DNA of 64,000 nucleotides from Deferrisoma camini S3R1 (GCF_000526155.1 NZ_JAFN01000001.1:3164264-3228263); one strand, 5' to 3'; counted from the stretch's first letter, positions 49,741-58,443 are shown. Notes: a model not told the origin generated them from the letters alone. A program made the numbers and translations.

Positions 49741-50760
49741 ATGAACGCGCTGGACGTGGCAGTCGGACAGCCCTCGGGCCGGCCGGTCAATGGTCGGCAG
49801 CTGGCCGTGGGGGCGGGGGCAGCGGCATTGGTTCTGCTGCCGCTCATCTGGATCGATCCCACCACCTACCTGGTCCTCACGGTGGCCGGCCTGGCCATGG
49901 GGATGTTGCTGTTCCTCACGGCGGTGGGCCTCACCCTGATCTTCGGCCTGATGGACGTGCTCAACCTGGCTCACGGCGCGTTCTTCGCGTGGGGCGGGTA
50001 CGTGGGGTTCAGCGTGCTGCGGCGCCTCGACGTTTTGGGCTGGGTCGAGACGGGCTCGCTCGGGCAGAGCCTGGGTTCCACCCTGCTCGCCTTGGCGGCC
50101 GCCGCCGGGGTGGGCGCCGTGCTGGGGGTGGTGGTGGAACGGGTGGTGGTCCGCCGGGTGTACGGCGATCACCTGAAGCAGATCCTCATCACGGTGGGCC
50201 TCTCCCTGGTGATGGCCGAGGTGATCAAGATCGTGTGGGGGCCCAACGACGAGATGGTGCTCGTGCCCCAGGCCCTCCAGGGGAGCTACGACCTGTTCGA
50301 CGTGGTGATCAACCGGTTCCGGGTGCTGGCCGTCGTGGTGGGCGTGGCGGTGTTCGGGGGGCTCCACCTCCTCCTCCGGCGCACGAGGCTGGGCCTCGTC
50401 GTCCGGGCGGGAGTGGAGAACCGGGAGATCGTGGAGGTCATGGGGTACGACATCGGCCGCATCTTCACCGCGGTATTCGCAGGCGGGGCGGCCCTGGCGG
50501 CCGTGGGCGGGGCCATGTGGGCCGTCTTCCGGGAGCAGATCCACCCCGGCATGGGCGACGAGAACCTCATCCTGGCCCTGATCGTCGTGATCATCGGGGG
50601 AATGGGCTCCGTCACGGGCTCGTTCGTGGGAGCCGTGGTCGTGGGGTTGGCGTTCAACTACGTCTCGTTCCTCGTGCCCAAGCTCGCCCTCGGCGTGAAC
50701 ATCCTGATCATGGTGATCGTTCTCCTCCTCAGGCCCCAGGGTCTGATGGGGCAGGAATAG
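49741..50760 (+). CDS. livH: branched-chain-type ABC transporter permease LivH
   Basis: 339 residues with roughly eight membrane helices. The start of the conserved part is LFLTAVGLTLIFGLMDVLNLAHGAFFAWGGYVG. The cytoplasmic coupling segment RAGVENREIVEVMGYDIGRIF is the LivH signature. The C-terminus LRPQGLMGQE is typical. It forms the membrane channel with LivM. Confidence 0.93.
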   Translation: MNALDVAVGQPSGRPVNGRQLAVGAGAAALVLLPLIWIDPTTYLVLTVAGLAMGMLLFLTAVGLTLIFGLMDVLNLAHGAFFAWGGYVGFSVLRRLDVLGWVETGSLGQSLGSTLLALAAAAGVGAVLGVVVERVVVRRVYGDHLKQILITVGLSLVMAEVIKIVWGPNDEMVLVPQALQGSYDLFDVVINRFRVLAVVVGVAVFGGLHLLLRRTRLGLVVRAGVENREIVEVMGYDIGRIFTAVFAGGAALAAVGGAMWAVFREQIHPGMGDENLILALIVVIIGGMGSVTGSFVGAVVVGLAFNYVSFLVPKLALGVNILIMVIVLLLRPQGLMGQE

Positions 50761-50773
50761 GGAGGGGGAGAGC

Positions 50774-51886
50774 ATGGCTTCCAGGGCCGTTCCTTTGAAC
50801 CCGGCTGCCCGCGGCACGGGGTGGAGCCGGGACCGAACCCGCCTCCTCGCCGCGGGGGTACGCGGGCTTCTCCTGCTGGGCTTCGTCCTGGGCCCCTGGA
50901 TCTTCCCGTCGTTCCGGGCCATGGACGTCCTGGCCAAAATCATGATCTTCGCGGTGGTGGTCGCGTCCTACGACCTGATCATCGGCTACACCGGGATCGT
51001 GTCCTTTGCCCACGGCATGTTCTTCGGCCTGGGCGCCTATTGCCTGGCCCTGGTGATCCACCACGGCGGTGAGCCCCGGGGATACCACCTGGTCGTGGCC
51101 CTGGTGTTGGCCGTGGGGTTGAGCTCGGTGTTGGCCTCGGCCGTGGCGTTCTTCTCCCTCCGGGTCAAGGCGATCTTCTTCGCAATGGTCACGCTGGCCC
51201 TCGCGGAGTTCGCCCACATCCTGGGGGGGCAATGGACCAGCCTCACCTTGGGAGAGGACGGGGTGTCGTTCCGTCTGCCCGGGGTGCTGGGGGTGGGTTG
51301 GACCGGAGGAGAGGTCCTGGGGGTGAGCGTGGACGGACGGCTGATCACCTACTACGCCATCCTGGGGGTATCGGTGGCGGTGTTCGCCGGCCTGCTGCGG
51401 TTCGTGGAGTCGCCGGTGGGCCGCGTGATCGAGTCGATACGGGAGAACGAGCAACGCGCCACGGCCCTGGGCTACCGGACCTTCCTTTACCAGCTCCTGG
51501 CCACCGTGGTGGGCTCGGCCGGTGCCTCGATCGCAGGGGTGTTGTTCGCCGCGTGGGTGCGCTACGTCAACCCCGAGTCCGTGCTGGGGATCCCCATCAT
51601 GCTCAACATCCTCCTCATGGTGATCATCGGCGGGCTGGGCACCCTGTACGGCAGCATCGTGGGCGCCGCCTTCATCATGGTGGCCGAGACCTGGCTGCCC
51701 GAGCTCCAGACGGCTGCCTCGACCCTGCTCCCCGGGGTGGAGATCGCCCAGCGGCTGGCCGAGCGATGGGTCCTCCACTTCGGGATCCTGTTCATGCTGG
51801 TGGTGTTCCTCTTCCCCAAGGGGATCATGGGCGCGGTGCACCAGGTCTTGGCCCGGCGGGAGCCGACCCGGACAGGGGGGCAGTGA
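50774..51886 (+). CDS. livM: branched-chain-type ABC transporter permease LivM
   Basis: 370 residues with about nine to ten helices. SYDLIIGYTGIVSFAHGMFFGLGAYCLAL and the coupling segment RVIESIRENEQRATALGYRTFLYQLLATVVGS identify it. The end FLFPKGIMGAVHQVL is conserved. It is 13 bp after livH and followed 1 bp later by the first KAS III-like gene, so transporter and enzymes are one operon. Confidence 0.93.
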   Translation: MASRAVPLNPAARGTGWSRDRTRLLAAGVRGLLLLGFVLGPWIFPSFRAMDVLAKIMIFAVVVASYDLIIGYTGIVSFAHGMFFGLGAYCLALVIHHGGEPRGYHLVVALVLAVGLSSVLASAVAFFSLRVKAIFFAMVTLALAEFAHILGGQWTSLTLGEDGVSFRLPGVLGVGWTGGEVLGVSVDGRLITYYAILGVSVAVFAGLLRFVESPVGRVIESIRENEQRATALGYRTFLYQLLATVVGSAGASIAGVLFAAWVRYVNPESVLGIPIMLNILLMVIIGGLGTLYGSIVGAAFIMVAETWLPELQTAASTLLPGVEIAQRLAERWVLHFGILFMLVVFLFPKGIMGAVHQVLARREPTRTGGQ

Positions 51887-51887
51887 C

Positions 51888-52967
51888 GTGACCGAAAGGA
51901 ACCGCGCAGGCATCCGGAGCCTGGCCACGTACATCCCCCGAGCCTACCACCAGGCGGAGTACATCGCCGCCCAGAGCGGGACGCCGGCCGAGATCATCCG
52001 CACCAAGCTGGGGTGGTACCAGAAAAACGTCCCGGGCCCGGGCGACGGAACGGTGGCCATGGGTCTGAAGGCCGCACGCAAGGCTCTGTACTACTCCGGG
52101 CTCCAGCCCTCCGAGATCGACCTGGTGGTTTGGAGCGGGGAGGAGGTCAAGGAGTACCGCAACTGGCCCGTGGGGCCGAAGATCCAAAAGGAGCTCGGCC
52201 TGCGGCGCGCGTGGTCGTTCGACATGCAGCAGCGTTGCGGCACCACCGTGGTGGCGCTGAAGCTCGCCCGCGACATGATCCGGGCGGACCCGGGGCTTCG
52301 CAACGTCCTGGTCGTGTCCGGCTACCGCAACTCCGACCTCATCCACTACGCGAACCCGCGGGTGCGGTGGATGTACTTCCTGGCGGCCGGCGGCGCAGCC
52401 TGCGTGGTCCAGCGGGATTGCCCCGTCAACGAGATCCTCGACGGACATTTCATGAGCGACGGGTCGTTTGCGTGGGACGTCTACGTTCCCCAGGGGGGAT
52501 CGGTCGCGCCGGTCACGCCCGAGGGGCTCCGCGAGGGCAAGCAGTACCTGGACGTGCTGGACCCGCAGGGCATGAAGGAGCGGCTCGAGCGGCTGTCCCT
52601 GAAGAACTGGCTGACCTGCATCGATCGCGCCCTGGAGAAGAGCGGCCTGTCGCGGGGCGACGTCGGCTACCTGGCCACCCTGCTCGTCAAGCGGAGCGCC
52701 CACGAGTGGCTCCTGGCCCAGCTGGGGCTCCGGCCGGAACAGAGCCGGTACCTGGCCGAGTTCGGTCACCACGGGCAGAACGACCAGCTCCTGTCCCTCG
52801 AGCTCGCCGTTGAGGAGGGACGGCTTCGGGACGGCGACATCGTGCTCATGCTCTCTGCAGGGATCGGCTACGCTTGGGACGCCCTGGTCCTCCGGTGGGG
52901 ACCCGTAACCACGGCGCGGCATCAAGGGGGCCGGGTGCTGTTGGCCCACTCGGAGGGGAATCCATGA
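51888..52967 (+). CDS. KAS III-like thiolase-fold enzyme with intact active site
   Basis: 359 residues from GTG 51888. The thiolase fold of FabH/HMG-CoA synthase type: KLGWYQKNVPGPGDGTVAMGLKA, and the nucleophile C117 in SFDMQQRCGTT. By alignment with the next gene and FabH, H272 and N298 (GHHGQND) are candidates for the rest of the triad. In this setting it could condense or cleave an oxoacyl chain, which would fill the missing thiolase role. It overlaps its paralogue by ATGA. The substrate is unknown. Confidence 0.8.
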   Translation: MTERNRAGIRSLATYIPRAYHQAEYIAAQSGTPAEIIRTKLGWYQKNVPGPGDGTVAMGLKAARKALYYSGLQPSEIDLVVWSGEEVKEYRNWPVGPKIQKELGLRRAWSFDMQQRCGTTVVALKLARDMIRADPGLRNVLVVSGYRNSDLIHYANPRVRWMYFLAAGGAACVVQRDCPVNEILDGHFMSDGSFAWDVYVPQGGSVAPVTPEGLREGKQYLDVLDPQGMKERLERLSLKNWLTCIDRALEKSGLSRGDVGYLATLLVKRSAHEWLLAQLGLRPEQSRYLAEFGHHGQNDQLLSLELAVEEGRLRDGDIVLMLSAGIGYAWDALVLRWGPVTTARHQGGRVLLAHSEGNP

Positions 52968-53971
52968 GTCCGTCCGAGGCCTCCATCGGGATCGTCAGCC
53001 ACGGCGTGTACCTTCCCCTGCGCCGCGAGACGGCCGCCCGGGTGGCCTCCCGGGCGGGGCTCGGGAAGGAGGAGGTCGAGGCGCTGGGGATCCGCTGCAG
53101 ACCCGTGCCCGGCCCTGGGGACCATCCCGTGCCGATGGCCGTGCAGGCGGCGCGCCAGGCGCTGGCTCGGGGTGGGGTCGAGCCGGAGCAGGTGGACGTG
53201 GTGATCTGGACCGGGGAGGAGTACAAGGACTACGTCGCCCAGACCGCGGCCATCCGGCTCCAGGAGGAGGTGGGCTGCCGGAACGCCTGGGCGTTCGACC
53301 TCGTGGGTCAGGGGGTCACGAGCCTTGTCGGCCTCCGGGTGGCCCGGGACCTCATGATGGGGGACGACACGATCCGGACGGTGCTCCTGGCCGGGGGCAC
53401 CCGGAACGTCGACCTGGTGGACCCCCGAAACCCGCAAACCCGGTTTCTTCTTGCCTACTCGGCCTCGGGCGGGGCTCTCCTCCTCAGAAAGGACCATCCC
53501 CGGAACCGGTTGCTCGGCCTAGCGTTTCACGTGGACCCGGACATGGCCGACGCGGTGTACGTGCCGGGCGGGGGGACCGAGCAGCCCTTCTGTGAGGAGA
53601 ACCTGGGCACCCCCGCGATGTTCTTCCAGACGGCGGCCCCGGCAGCCCTGGCCGAGTACCTGGCGACCCGGTTCCCCACGGGCCTGGTCGCGGTGGCCCG
53701 GGTGGCCCTCCAAGGAAGACGCCCCGACTACCTGGCCCTGCGCCACCTCCCTCCTGCCGTGCGCGAACAGATCCTCTCGACCCTGGGAATCCGCGACCGC
53801 CGGAGTGCATCGCTCGCCGAATGGGGCCATCACGGCACCAACGACGTGATCCTCTCCCTGGAGCTAGGGGTCCGGAGCGGTGCCCTCCGCAACGGCGATC
53901 TGACGGTGTTGGTGTCCGCTGGGATCGGTTTCACCTACGCCGCCGCCACCGTCCAGTGGGGCCCGGGCTGA
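52964..53971 (+). CDS. KAS III-like paralogue lacking the catalytic cysteine
   Basis: 335 residues from ATG 52964, overlapping the previous stop. It aligns along its whole length with the preceding protein (AWAFDLVGQGVTS against AWSFDMQQRCGTT; WGHHGTNDVILSLELG against FGHHGQNDQLLSLELA). The nucleophile is replaced by G117, and the equivalent of H272 by Arg. It is therefore probably a non-catalytic partner of a heterodimer, as PqsB is to PqsC. The coupled translation fits a 1:1 complex. It is the last intact gene of the island. Confidence 0.8.
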   Translation: MSPSEASIGIVSHGVYLPLRRETAARVASRAGLGKEEVEALGIRCRPVPGPGDHPVPMAVQAARQALARGGVEPEQVDVVIWTGEEYKDYVAQTAAIRLQEEVGCRNAWAFDLVGQGVTSLVGLRVARDLMMGDDTIRTVLLAGGTRNVDLVDPRNPQTRFLLAYSASGGALLLRKDHPRNRLLGLAFHVDPDMADAVYVPGGGTEQPFCEENLGTPAMFFQTAAPAALAEYLATRFPTGLVAVARVALQGRRPDYLALRHLPPAVREQILSTLGIRDRRSASLAEWGHHGTNDVILSLELGVRSGALRNGDLTVLVSAGIGFTYAAATVQWGPG

Positions 53972-54005
53972 TCGGGAGAAAGGGCTTTCGCGGAACTCGG
54001 ATGCA

Positions 54006-54110
54006 CCGGTGGCCTCCATCGGCGGCGCCGGCACCTTCGACGGGGTGTTCCTCTCGGGCGTGATCGCGGTGTTCCTGGCGGGCTGACGGCCCGGCCGGCT
54101 CCTCCCCCCC
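54006..54110 (+). pseudogene. orphan 3' end of the DUF1614 gene (right copy of the 105-bp direct repeat)
   Basis: Encodes the last 26 residues of DUF1614 with its stop codon and 24 bp of downstream sequence, without the rest of the gene. It matches 40076-40180 at 104 of 105 bases. It lies 35 bp after the second KAS III-like gene. Confidence 0.9.
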
Positions 54111-54233
54111 CATCGGCAGCACCGATTCCCCCGCGGCCTCGGATCCCCATTTCCGATTTCCGGTGGGCGGGCCGGCCTCCTAGAATCGGAGCGCACTGCG
54201 TGCTTCCCGTTTCCGTTTCCAGGAGGAGATCCC

Positions 54234-55514
54234 ATGGTTCCCACGGACGACCGCCAGATGTGGCAGGAGCTCGGCCTCGACCTGGAGGCCCACGACGGCC
54301 TTCTCACGGTGCTGGGGCAGGCGTACGAGGACGTGTACCTACGCCAGCCCAACCGACCCCGGGCCATGGAGTACTTCGACTTCGTGGTAAGCCAGATCCA
54401 CGGGCTGCGGGTGCGCGAGCTGCTGCAGGCCAAGGAGGGGGGCCGCAAGGTGGTCGCGGCCTTCTGCGTATTCGTGCCCGAGGAGGTGGTGCTGGCCGCG
54501 GGCGGGGTGCTGATCGGGCTGTGCGGAGGGGCCGAGGTGGGGTTCGACCTGGCCGAGCAGTACCTGCCCCAGGCCACCTGCCCCCTGATCAAGAGCTTCT
54601 TCGGGTTCAAGCTGGCCCGGCTGTGCCCCTACATCGAGCTGGCCGACCTGGTGGTGGGCGAGACCACCTGCGACGGCAAGAAGAAGGCCTACGAGTCGTT
54701 CCACGCCCTGGCCCCGGTGCACGTGATGGAGCTGCCCCAGATGAAGAACCCGGCCGACCGGGTCCTGTGGCGGACCGAGCTCGCCCGGTTCGTGGACCGG
54801 ATCGAGGCCCTGACGGGCAACCGCGTCACCGACCACGCTCTGCGGGAGGCCGTGGGCGTGGTCAACGCCAAGCGCCGGGCCCTGGCCAGGCTGGCGGCCC
54901 TGCGGTCCGCCGACCCGGCCCCCATCTCCGGCCTGGACGCCCTGCTGGTGAACCAGATCTCGTTCTACGACGACCCCGAGCGGTTCACGGCCAAGGTCCA
55001 CGAGCTGTGCGACGAGCTGGAGGAGCGGGTGGCCCGGGGGCAGGGCGTGGCGCCGCAGGGAGCCCCCCGGATCCTCGTGTCGGGCTCGCCCATGGCGATC
55101 CCCAACTGGAAGGTACCCCGGGTGATCGAGTCGTGCGGGGCGGTGGTGGTGGGCGAGGAGTCGTGCGTGGGCTCCCGGAACTTCCGGGACCTGGTGGACG
55201 AGGGACCGGCCGATCGAGAGGAGCTGTTGGACGCCATTGCCGAGCGTCAGCTCCGGATCGAGTGCGCCTGCTTCACCCCCAACGCCGAGCGGGTCGACAC
55301 CGTGGCGCGGATGGCCCGGGAGCTGGGGGCCCACGGCGTGGTGCACTACAACCTGTCGTTCTGCACCCCCTACGCGGCCGAGGCCCTGCGGCTCGACCGG
55401 GAGCTCCGGGGCCGGGGTGTCCGGATGCTGCGCCTCGAGACCGACTACTCCCAGGACGAGGCCCAGGTTCGCACCCGCGTCGAGGCGTTCCTCGAGATGC
55501 TCGCCATGGGGTGA
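54234..55514 (+). CDS. double-cubane-cluster / 2-hydroxyacyl-CoA dehydratase-type reductase
   Basis: 426 residues of the HgdB/BcrC/DCCP superfamily. Conserved cysteines are in GLCGGAEVG, PQATCPLIKSFFG, VGETTCDGKKK, GEESCVGSRNF, CACFTPNAERV and YNLSFCTPY. A single-chain member of this size with these motifs fits the double-cubane [8Fe-9S] proteins that do ATP-driven low-potential reductions, with an activator ATPase that is not in this window. AGGAGG precedes ATG 54234. A TAGAAT -10-like box is at 54181. It lies just outside the island's right repeat, so it is probably an older resident. Confidence 0.82.
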   Translation: MVPTDDRQMWQELGLDLEAHDGLLTVLGQAYEDVYLRQPNRPRAMEYFDFVVSQIHGLRVRELLQAKEGGRKVVAAFCVFVPEEVVLAAGGVLIGLCGGAEVGFDLAEQYLPQATCPLIKSFFGFKLARLCPYIELADLVVGETTCDGKKKAYESFHALAPVHVMELPQMKNPADRVLWRTELARFVDRIEALTGNRVTDHALREAVGVVNAKRRALARLAALRSADPAPISGLDALLVNQISFYDDPERFTAKVHELCDELEERVARGQGVAPQGAPRILVSGSPMAIPNWKVPRVIESCGAVVVGEESCVGSRNFRDLVDEGPADREELLDAIAERQLRIECACFTPNAERVDTVARMARELGAHGVVHYNLSFCTPYAAEALRLDRELRGRGVRMLRLETDYSQDEAQVRTRVEAFLEMLAMG

Positions 55515-55547
55515 GCCCGGGCCGGATGCGGGAGCGCGCCGGGCGGC

Positions 55548-55964
55548 TCAGACCGCCCCGTGCTCCCGCAGGTACTCGGCCGCCTTCTTGTCCGTCTTCA
55601 GGATGTGCTGCCGGAGCCACTCCATCACCCGCTTCTGCACCTCGATGGTCAGGGCGAGCTTGGCGGTGGACTGCTTCTCGTACTCGGCCGCGAGCTTGGC
55701 GAAGTCGCGCTTGAACGCCTCGTGCACGGCCCGGTGCCGCTCGTACTCCGGGTACCCCCCCTTGCGCATGATCTCCTCTTCGGTCTGGAAGTGCTCGACC
55801 GCGTAGCGTCCCAGGAACGCCAGCAGATCCCCCACCACCTTTCGGCCCTTGCCGGCCCGCATGGCCTGGAGGAGCCGGTTCACCTGCTCCACGAGCTCCC
55901 GGTGCTGGCGGTCCACCACCTCGATGCCGGTCTCCATGTCGGGCGTCCACTGCAGTTGAAGCAT
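55548..55964 (-). CDS. bacteriohemerythrin
   Basis: 138 residues from ATG 55964, with GGAGGAG upstream. All diiron ligand motifs are present: DRQHRELVEQ, HFQTEEEIMRKGGYPEYERHRAVHEAF and WLRQHILKTDKK. It is a soluble oxygen-binding protein of four helices, useful in an anaerobe for scavenging or sensing oxygen. It converges with the double-cubane gene. Confidence 0.95.
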   Translation of the reverse strand: MLQLQWTPDMETGIEVVDRQHRELVEQVNRLLQAMRAGKGRKVVGDLLAFLGRYAVEHFQTEEEIMRKGGYPEYERHRAVHEAFKRDFAKLAAEYEKQSTAKLALTIEVQKRVMEWLRQHILKTDKKAAEYLREHGAV

Positions 55965-56150
55965 CGCTCTCCTCCGAGCACACACGGGTCGCCGGGCCCG
56001 CGGGATGGGAACTGCCGTCACGGGTCCACTTGTCGTCCCCGCGCGGCCAAAACTTGAGGGAACCCGCGGCCCCCGGCGGTGGGGCCGGCCCCTATCGACC
56101 GGTGCTCTCGGGGCGGTCTTGCCCGCGTGAACAGGGCGGCCGGCAACGGC

Positions 56151-56948
56151 TCACCTCCTGCCCTCGCCGTCTTCCTCCCTTTCCAGGTGCTTCAGGGGCA
56201 CGTAGAACTTGAGGTACCGCTTGCCGTCGGAGTAGGGGGCGCCTGAGGGGTCCTCCACCAGCACCGTGGCCCGTTTGGTGATCCGGTTGATCCGGCCCTT
56301 GCGCCGGATCCCCTGGAACACGAACGAGACCCGGTCGCCCACCCGCAGGCCGTGGGTACGGGCCGCCCGCCGGGCCGGGGTCTCCAGCCGGTGGGTCACC
56401 TCCGTGTGGCCGAACAGGCCCCGGGCGAGCCGGCGGAACGCATCGGTCCGACAGCTCGACGTCCCGGCCGCGAGGAACTCGATCAGGTGCACCAGCTCGT
56501 GCTCGAAGATCCGCAGCAGGGCGTCGAGCCGGTCCCGGCACCCGAGGCCGTTCACCGCCACCGGTCCGCCGGGCCCGTGGAAGTTCGAGAACAGCAGGTG
56601 CGAGGAGATCACGATCTCGTACCTGGGCCGGTCCGGCCCGGGGGCCGGGCGGAAGGAGGTCTTGCCACCGGCGTGGGTCATGCGGCGCGAGAGCCGAAAA
56701 CCCAGGATCTGGCCGTCGGCTCCCCCCAGGGCCCGGGTCAGGGCCCCGGCGAACATCCGCCGGTCGTAGAGCTCGAACAGGAGCCGCAGGTCCGAGGTGG
56801 CGATCCGGGTGAAGTTCCCCTCCCGCACGTGGGGCGAGCGGGCCAGGAGTTCCTGGCGCACGACCCCGGCCCTTCGGGCCGCGTCAGCCGGGGGAAGGCA
56901 AAACCTCTCGATCCACCCGTTTGGGGTGAGCGTTCTGTTGCGGGGCAT
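56151..56948 (-). CDS. SprT-like zinc metallopeptidase-type protein
   Basis: 265 residues. The zinc motif HELVH is in LLRIFEHELVHLIEFL, with upstream SDLRLLFELYDRRMFAGALTRAL and the ISSHLLF strand, as in SprT-like proteins. The C-terminal part (GLRVGDRVSFVFQGIRRKGRINRITKRATV) looks like a small beta-barrel of the SH3/KOW kind that could bind nucleic acid. A role in DNA-protein crosslink repair is known for eukaryotic relatives; here it is only a suggestion. Confidence 0.75.
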   Translation of the reverse strand: MPRNRTLTPNGWIERFCLPPADAARRAGVVRQELLARSPHVREGNFTRIATSDLRLLFELYDRRMFAGALTRALGGADGQILGFRLSRRMTHAGGKTSFRPAPGPDRPRYEIVISSHLLFSNFHGPGGPVAVNGLGCRDRLDALLRIFEHELVHLIEFLAAGTSSCRTDAFRRLARGLFGHTEVTHRLETPARRAARTHGLRVGDRVSFVFQGIRRKGRINRITKRATVLVEDPSGAPYSDGKRYLKFYVPLKHLEREEDGEGRR

Positions 56949-57305
56949 GCCGCCAGCCTACGAAAACCGCCCGCCCGACACAACGACCCGGGTTCGAGGC
57001 GGTGTCCCCGGCCGCTACCAACCCGAACGAAAGCACTGCCAGACTCCATCCCCTTCGGGCGTGCGGGGTGGAGGCCTGGTTCCGGCCGGGCGCGAGCTCA
57101 ACACCCGATCGCCGCGCCTTCCCATGCCGTGGTCCGCCGCACGAGCCGATCCCCTAAGGCCGGAGGGGTAAGCGGACGATGCGTCGGCCGGAGGCCGACC
57201 TCTTCGGTTTCCACGGTGTGGGGAAGAGGCGCTGTCGCGCCACGGCTGCCCCCGGGGCTTGCGGGGGTCGCCGAGATTCACTCCCAATCCACAAGGAGGT
57301 GCGAC
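56949..57305. repeat. spacer with a partial structured repeat
   Basis: 357 bp without a gene. 57077-57130 matches the left-centre of copy C (24612-24675: TTCCGGCCG...GCGCGAG, CCGATCGCCGCGCCTTC). A 7-bp hairpin GTCGGCC/GGCCGAC is at 57183-57199 and could act on transcription into the cytochrome gene. AAGGAGGTG (57293-57301) is that gene's ribosome site. Confidence 0.55.
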
Positions 57306-58097
57306 ATGGAAAAGGTGACTCGCAGGCAGGTGATCGGGTCGGTCGGTCTGGTCCTGGGCGCCGGCTTGGTGGGCGGCGCGGTGGCCGGTGGTGTTCGACC
57401 GGCGTTCGCGAAAACCGAGGGCTCGGCCCAGGAGGTTCCCTGGCCCTACCGGGAGCTGGACCCGGAAACGGTCGCGGAGAGGGGTTACCAGGGGTACTAC
57501 AAGAAGCACTGCATGTACGGCGTGTTCAGCGCCGTTGTGGGAGAGCTGGCCGACCGGTTCGGTGCGCCGTACAAGAACTTTCCCATGGACATGATGGAGT
57601 ACGGGGCGGGCGGGGTCGCCGGCTGGGCGACCTTGTGCGGCGCCCTGAACGGCGCCGCCGCCGCGATCTACCTGCTCTCGCCCACCCCGAAGCCGGTGAT
57701 CGACGAGCTGTTCTCCTGGTACACCGTGACCGAGTTGCCCGAGTACCGACCCAAGAACGCCAAGTTCGACATCGCCACCTCGGTGGCGGGCTCGCCCCTG
57801 TGCCACGTGTCCGTGGGGCGGTGGTGTGAGGCGTCGGGGTTCTCGTCGTTCTCGAAACAGCGCTCCGAGCGGTGTGCGTGGCTGACCGCCAACGTGGCCA
57901 AGAAGACGGTGGAGCTCCTCAACGCCCAGGTCCAGGGCAAGTTCACCCCGGTTCACCCGATCCCCAAGGAGATCCAGGAGTGCCGGGGCTGCCACGGCAA
58001 AGGCGGCGAGGTGGAGAACACCCGCGGCAAGATGTCGTGCACCCAGTGCCACCAGCAGGAGCCCGAGGACCATCCCGTTCCGTTCAAGAAGACCTGA
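57306..58097 (+). CDS. split-Soret cytochrome c precursor
   Basis: 263 residues. A twin-arginine signal TRRQVIGSVGLVLGAGLVGG (residues 5-24) sends it folded to the periplasm. The body carries a C_GCAxxG_C_C-type helical domain with cysteines in KKHCMYGVFS, WATLCGALNGAAA, SPLCHVSVGRWCE and ERCAWL. Two heme attachment motifs are at the C-terminus: CRGCH and CTQCH. This is the layout of the Desulfovibrio split-Soret cytochrome, a dimer with stacked diheme pairs and an iron-sulfur cluster. Its electron partner is not known. Tat export of a c-type cytochrome is unusual but known for this family. Confidence 0.85.
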   Translation: MEKVTRRQVIGSVGLVLGAGLVGGAVAGGVRPAFAKTEGSAQEVPWPYRELDPETVAERGYQGYYKKHCMYGVFSAVVGELADRFGAPYKNFPMDMMEYGAGGVAGWATLCGALNGAAAAIYLLSPTPKPVIDELFSWYTVTELPEYRPKNAKFDIATSVAGSPLCHVSVGRWCEASGFSSFSKQRSERCAWLTANVAKKTVELLNAQVQGKFTPVHPIPKEIQECRGCHGKGGEVENTRGKMSCTQCHQQEPEDHPVPFKKT

Positions 58098-58170
58098 CCC
58101 TCCCAACGGGCGAAACGCCCCGCGGCCCGGCCCCCGCGGTGCCCCTGGCACTGCCCGGGGCGCCGGGCCG

Positions 58171-58284
58171 GATTTCTGCATCCCTGCCCACGCGGCCGTG
58201 GCGGGGTTCACCCTCGTCACCCGCGCCCCCCGCCGGTACCGCACCTACTTCCCCAAGCTGCGGCTCATCAGCCCCGAGGCGTGA
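58171..58284 (+). pseudogene. C-terminal remnant of a PIN-domain toxin
   Basis: The frame ending at TGA 58282-58284 reads IPAHAAVAGFTLVTRAPR followed by RYRTYFPKLRLISPEA. This is the usual end of VapC-type PIN nucleases (AHA..AGxTLVTR..RYRTYFP.L.LI.P). No start or N-terminal catalytic part is present upstream; the remainder has been lost. Confidence 0.65.
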
Positions 58285-58312
58285 GTGCTTGCCCGGGTGG
58301 GCCTGCAAGCGC

Positions 58313-58443
58313 CGGTTCAGGGCTCCGGTAGTTCCAGCAGGAACCGCCACGCGGGGACCACATCCACCCGACCGGCGTCGGTGCCCACGCGCTCCTCCTG
58401 GGTGCGGGTCACCACCAGACCCCGGGAGATTCCTTGCTCCTTC
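58313..58443 (-). repeat. 131-bp direct repeat, left copy; C-terminal gene fragment on the minus strand
   Basis: About 93 percent identical to 63275-63405. On the minus strand both copies encode the end of one protein (KEQGISRGLVVTRTQEER, then VDVVPAWRFLLELPEP and a stop). The upstream sequences are unrelated, so both are truncated remains. The family is not certain; the end resembles that of some AAA ATPases with DUF4143. Confidence 0.7.

Noticed and set aside
54234-55514. Double-cubane reductase counted as part of the catabolic island
   Set aside because: It lies beyond the right copy of the 105-bp repeat and has its own leader, so it most likely predates the insertion.
57183-57199. Hairpin before the split-Soret gene as a terminator or riboswitch
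   Set aside because: The stem is only 7 bp, there is no T-run, and no conserved riboswitch core could be recognised.
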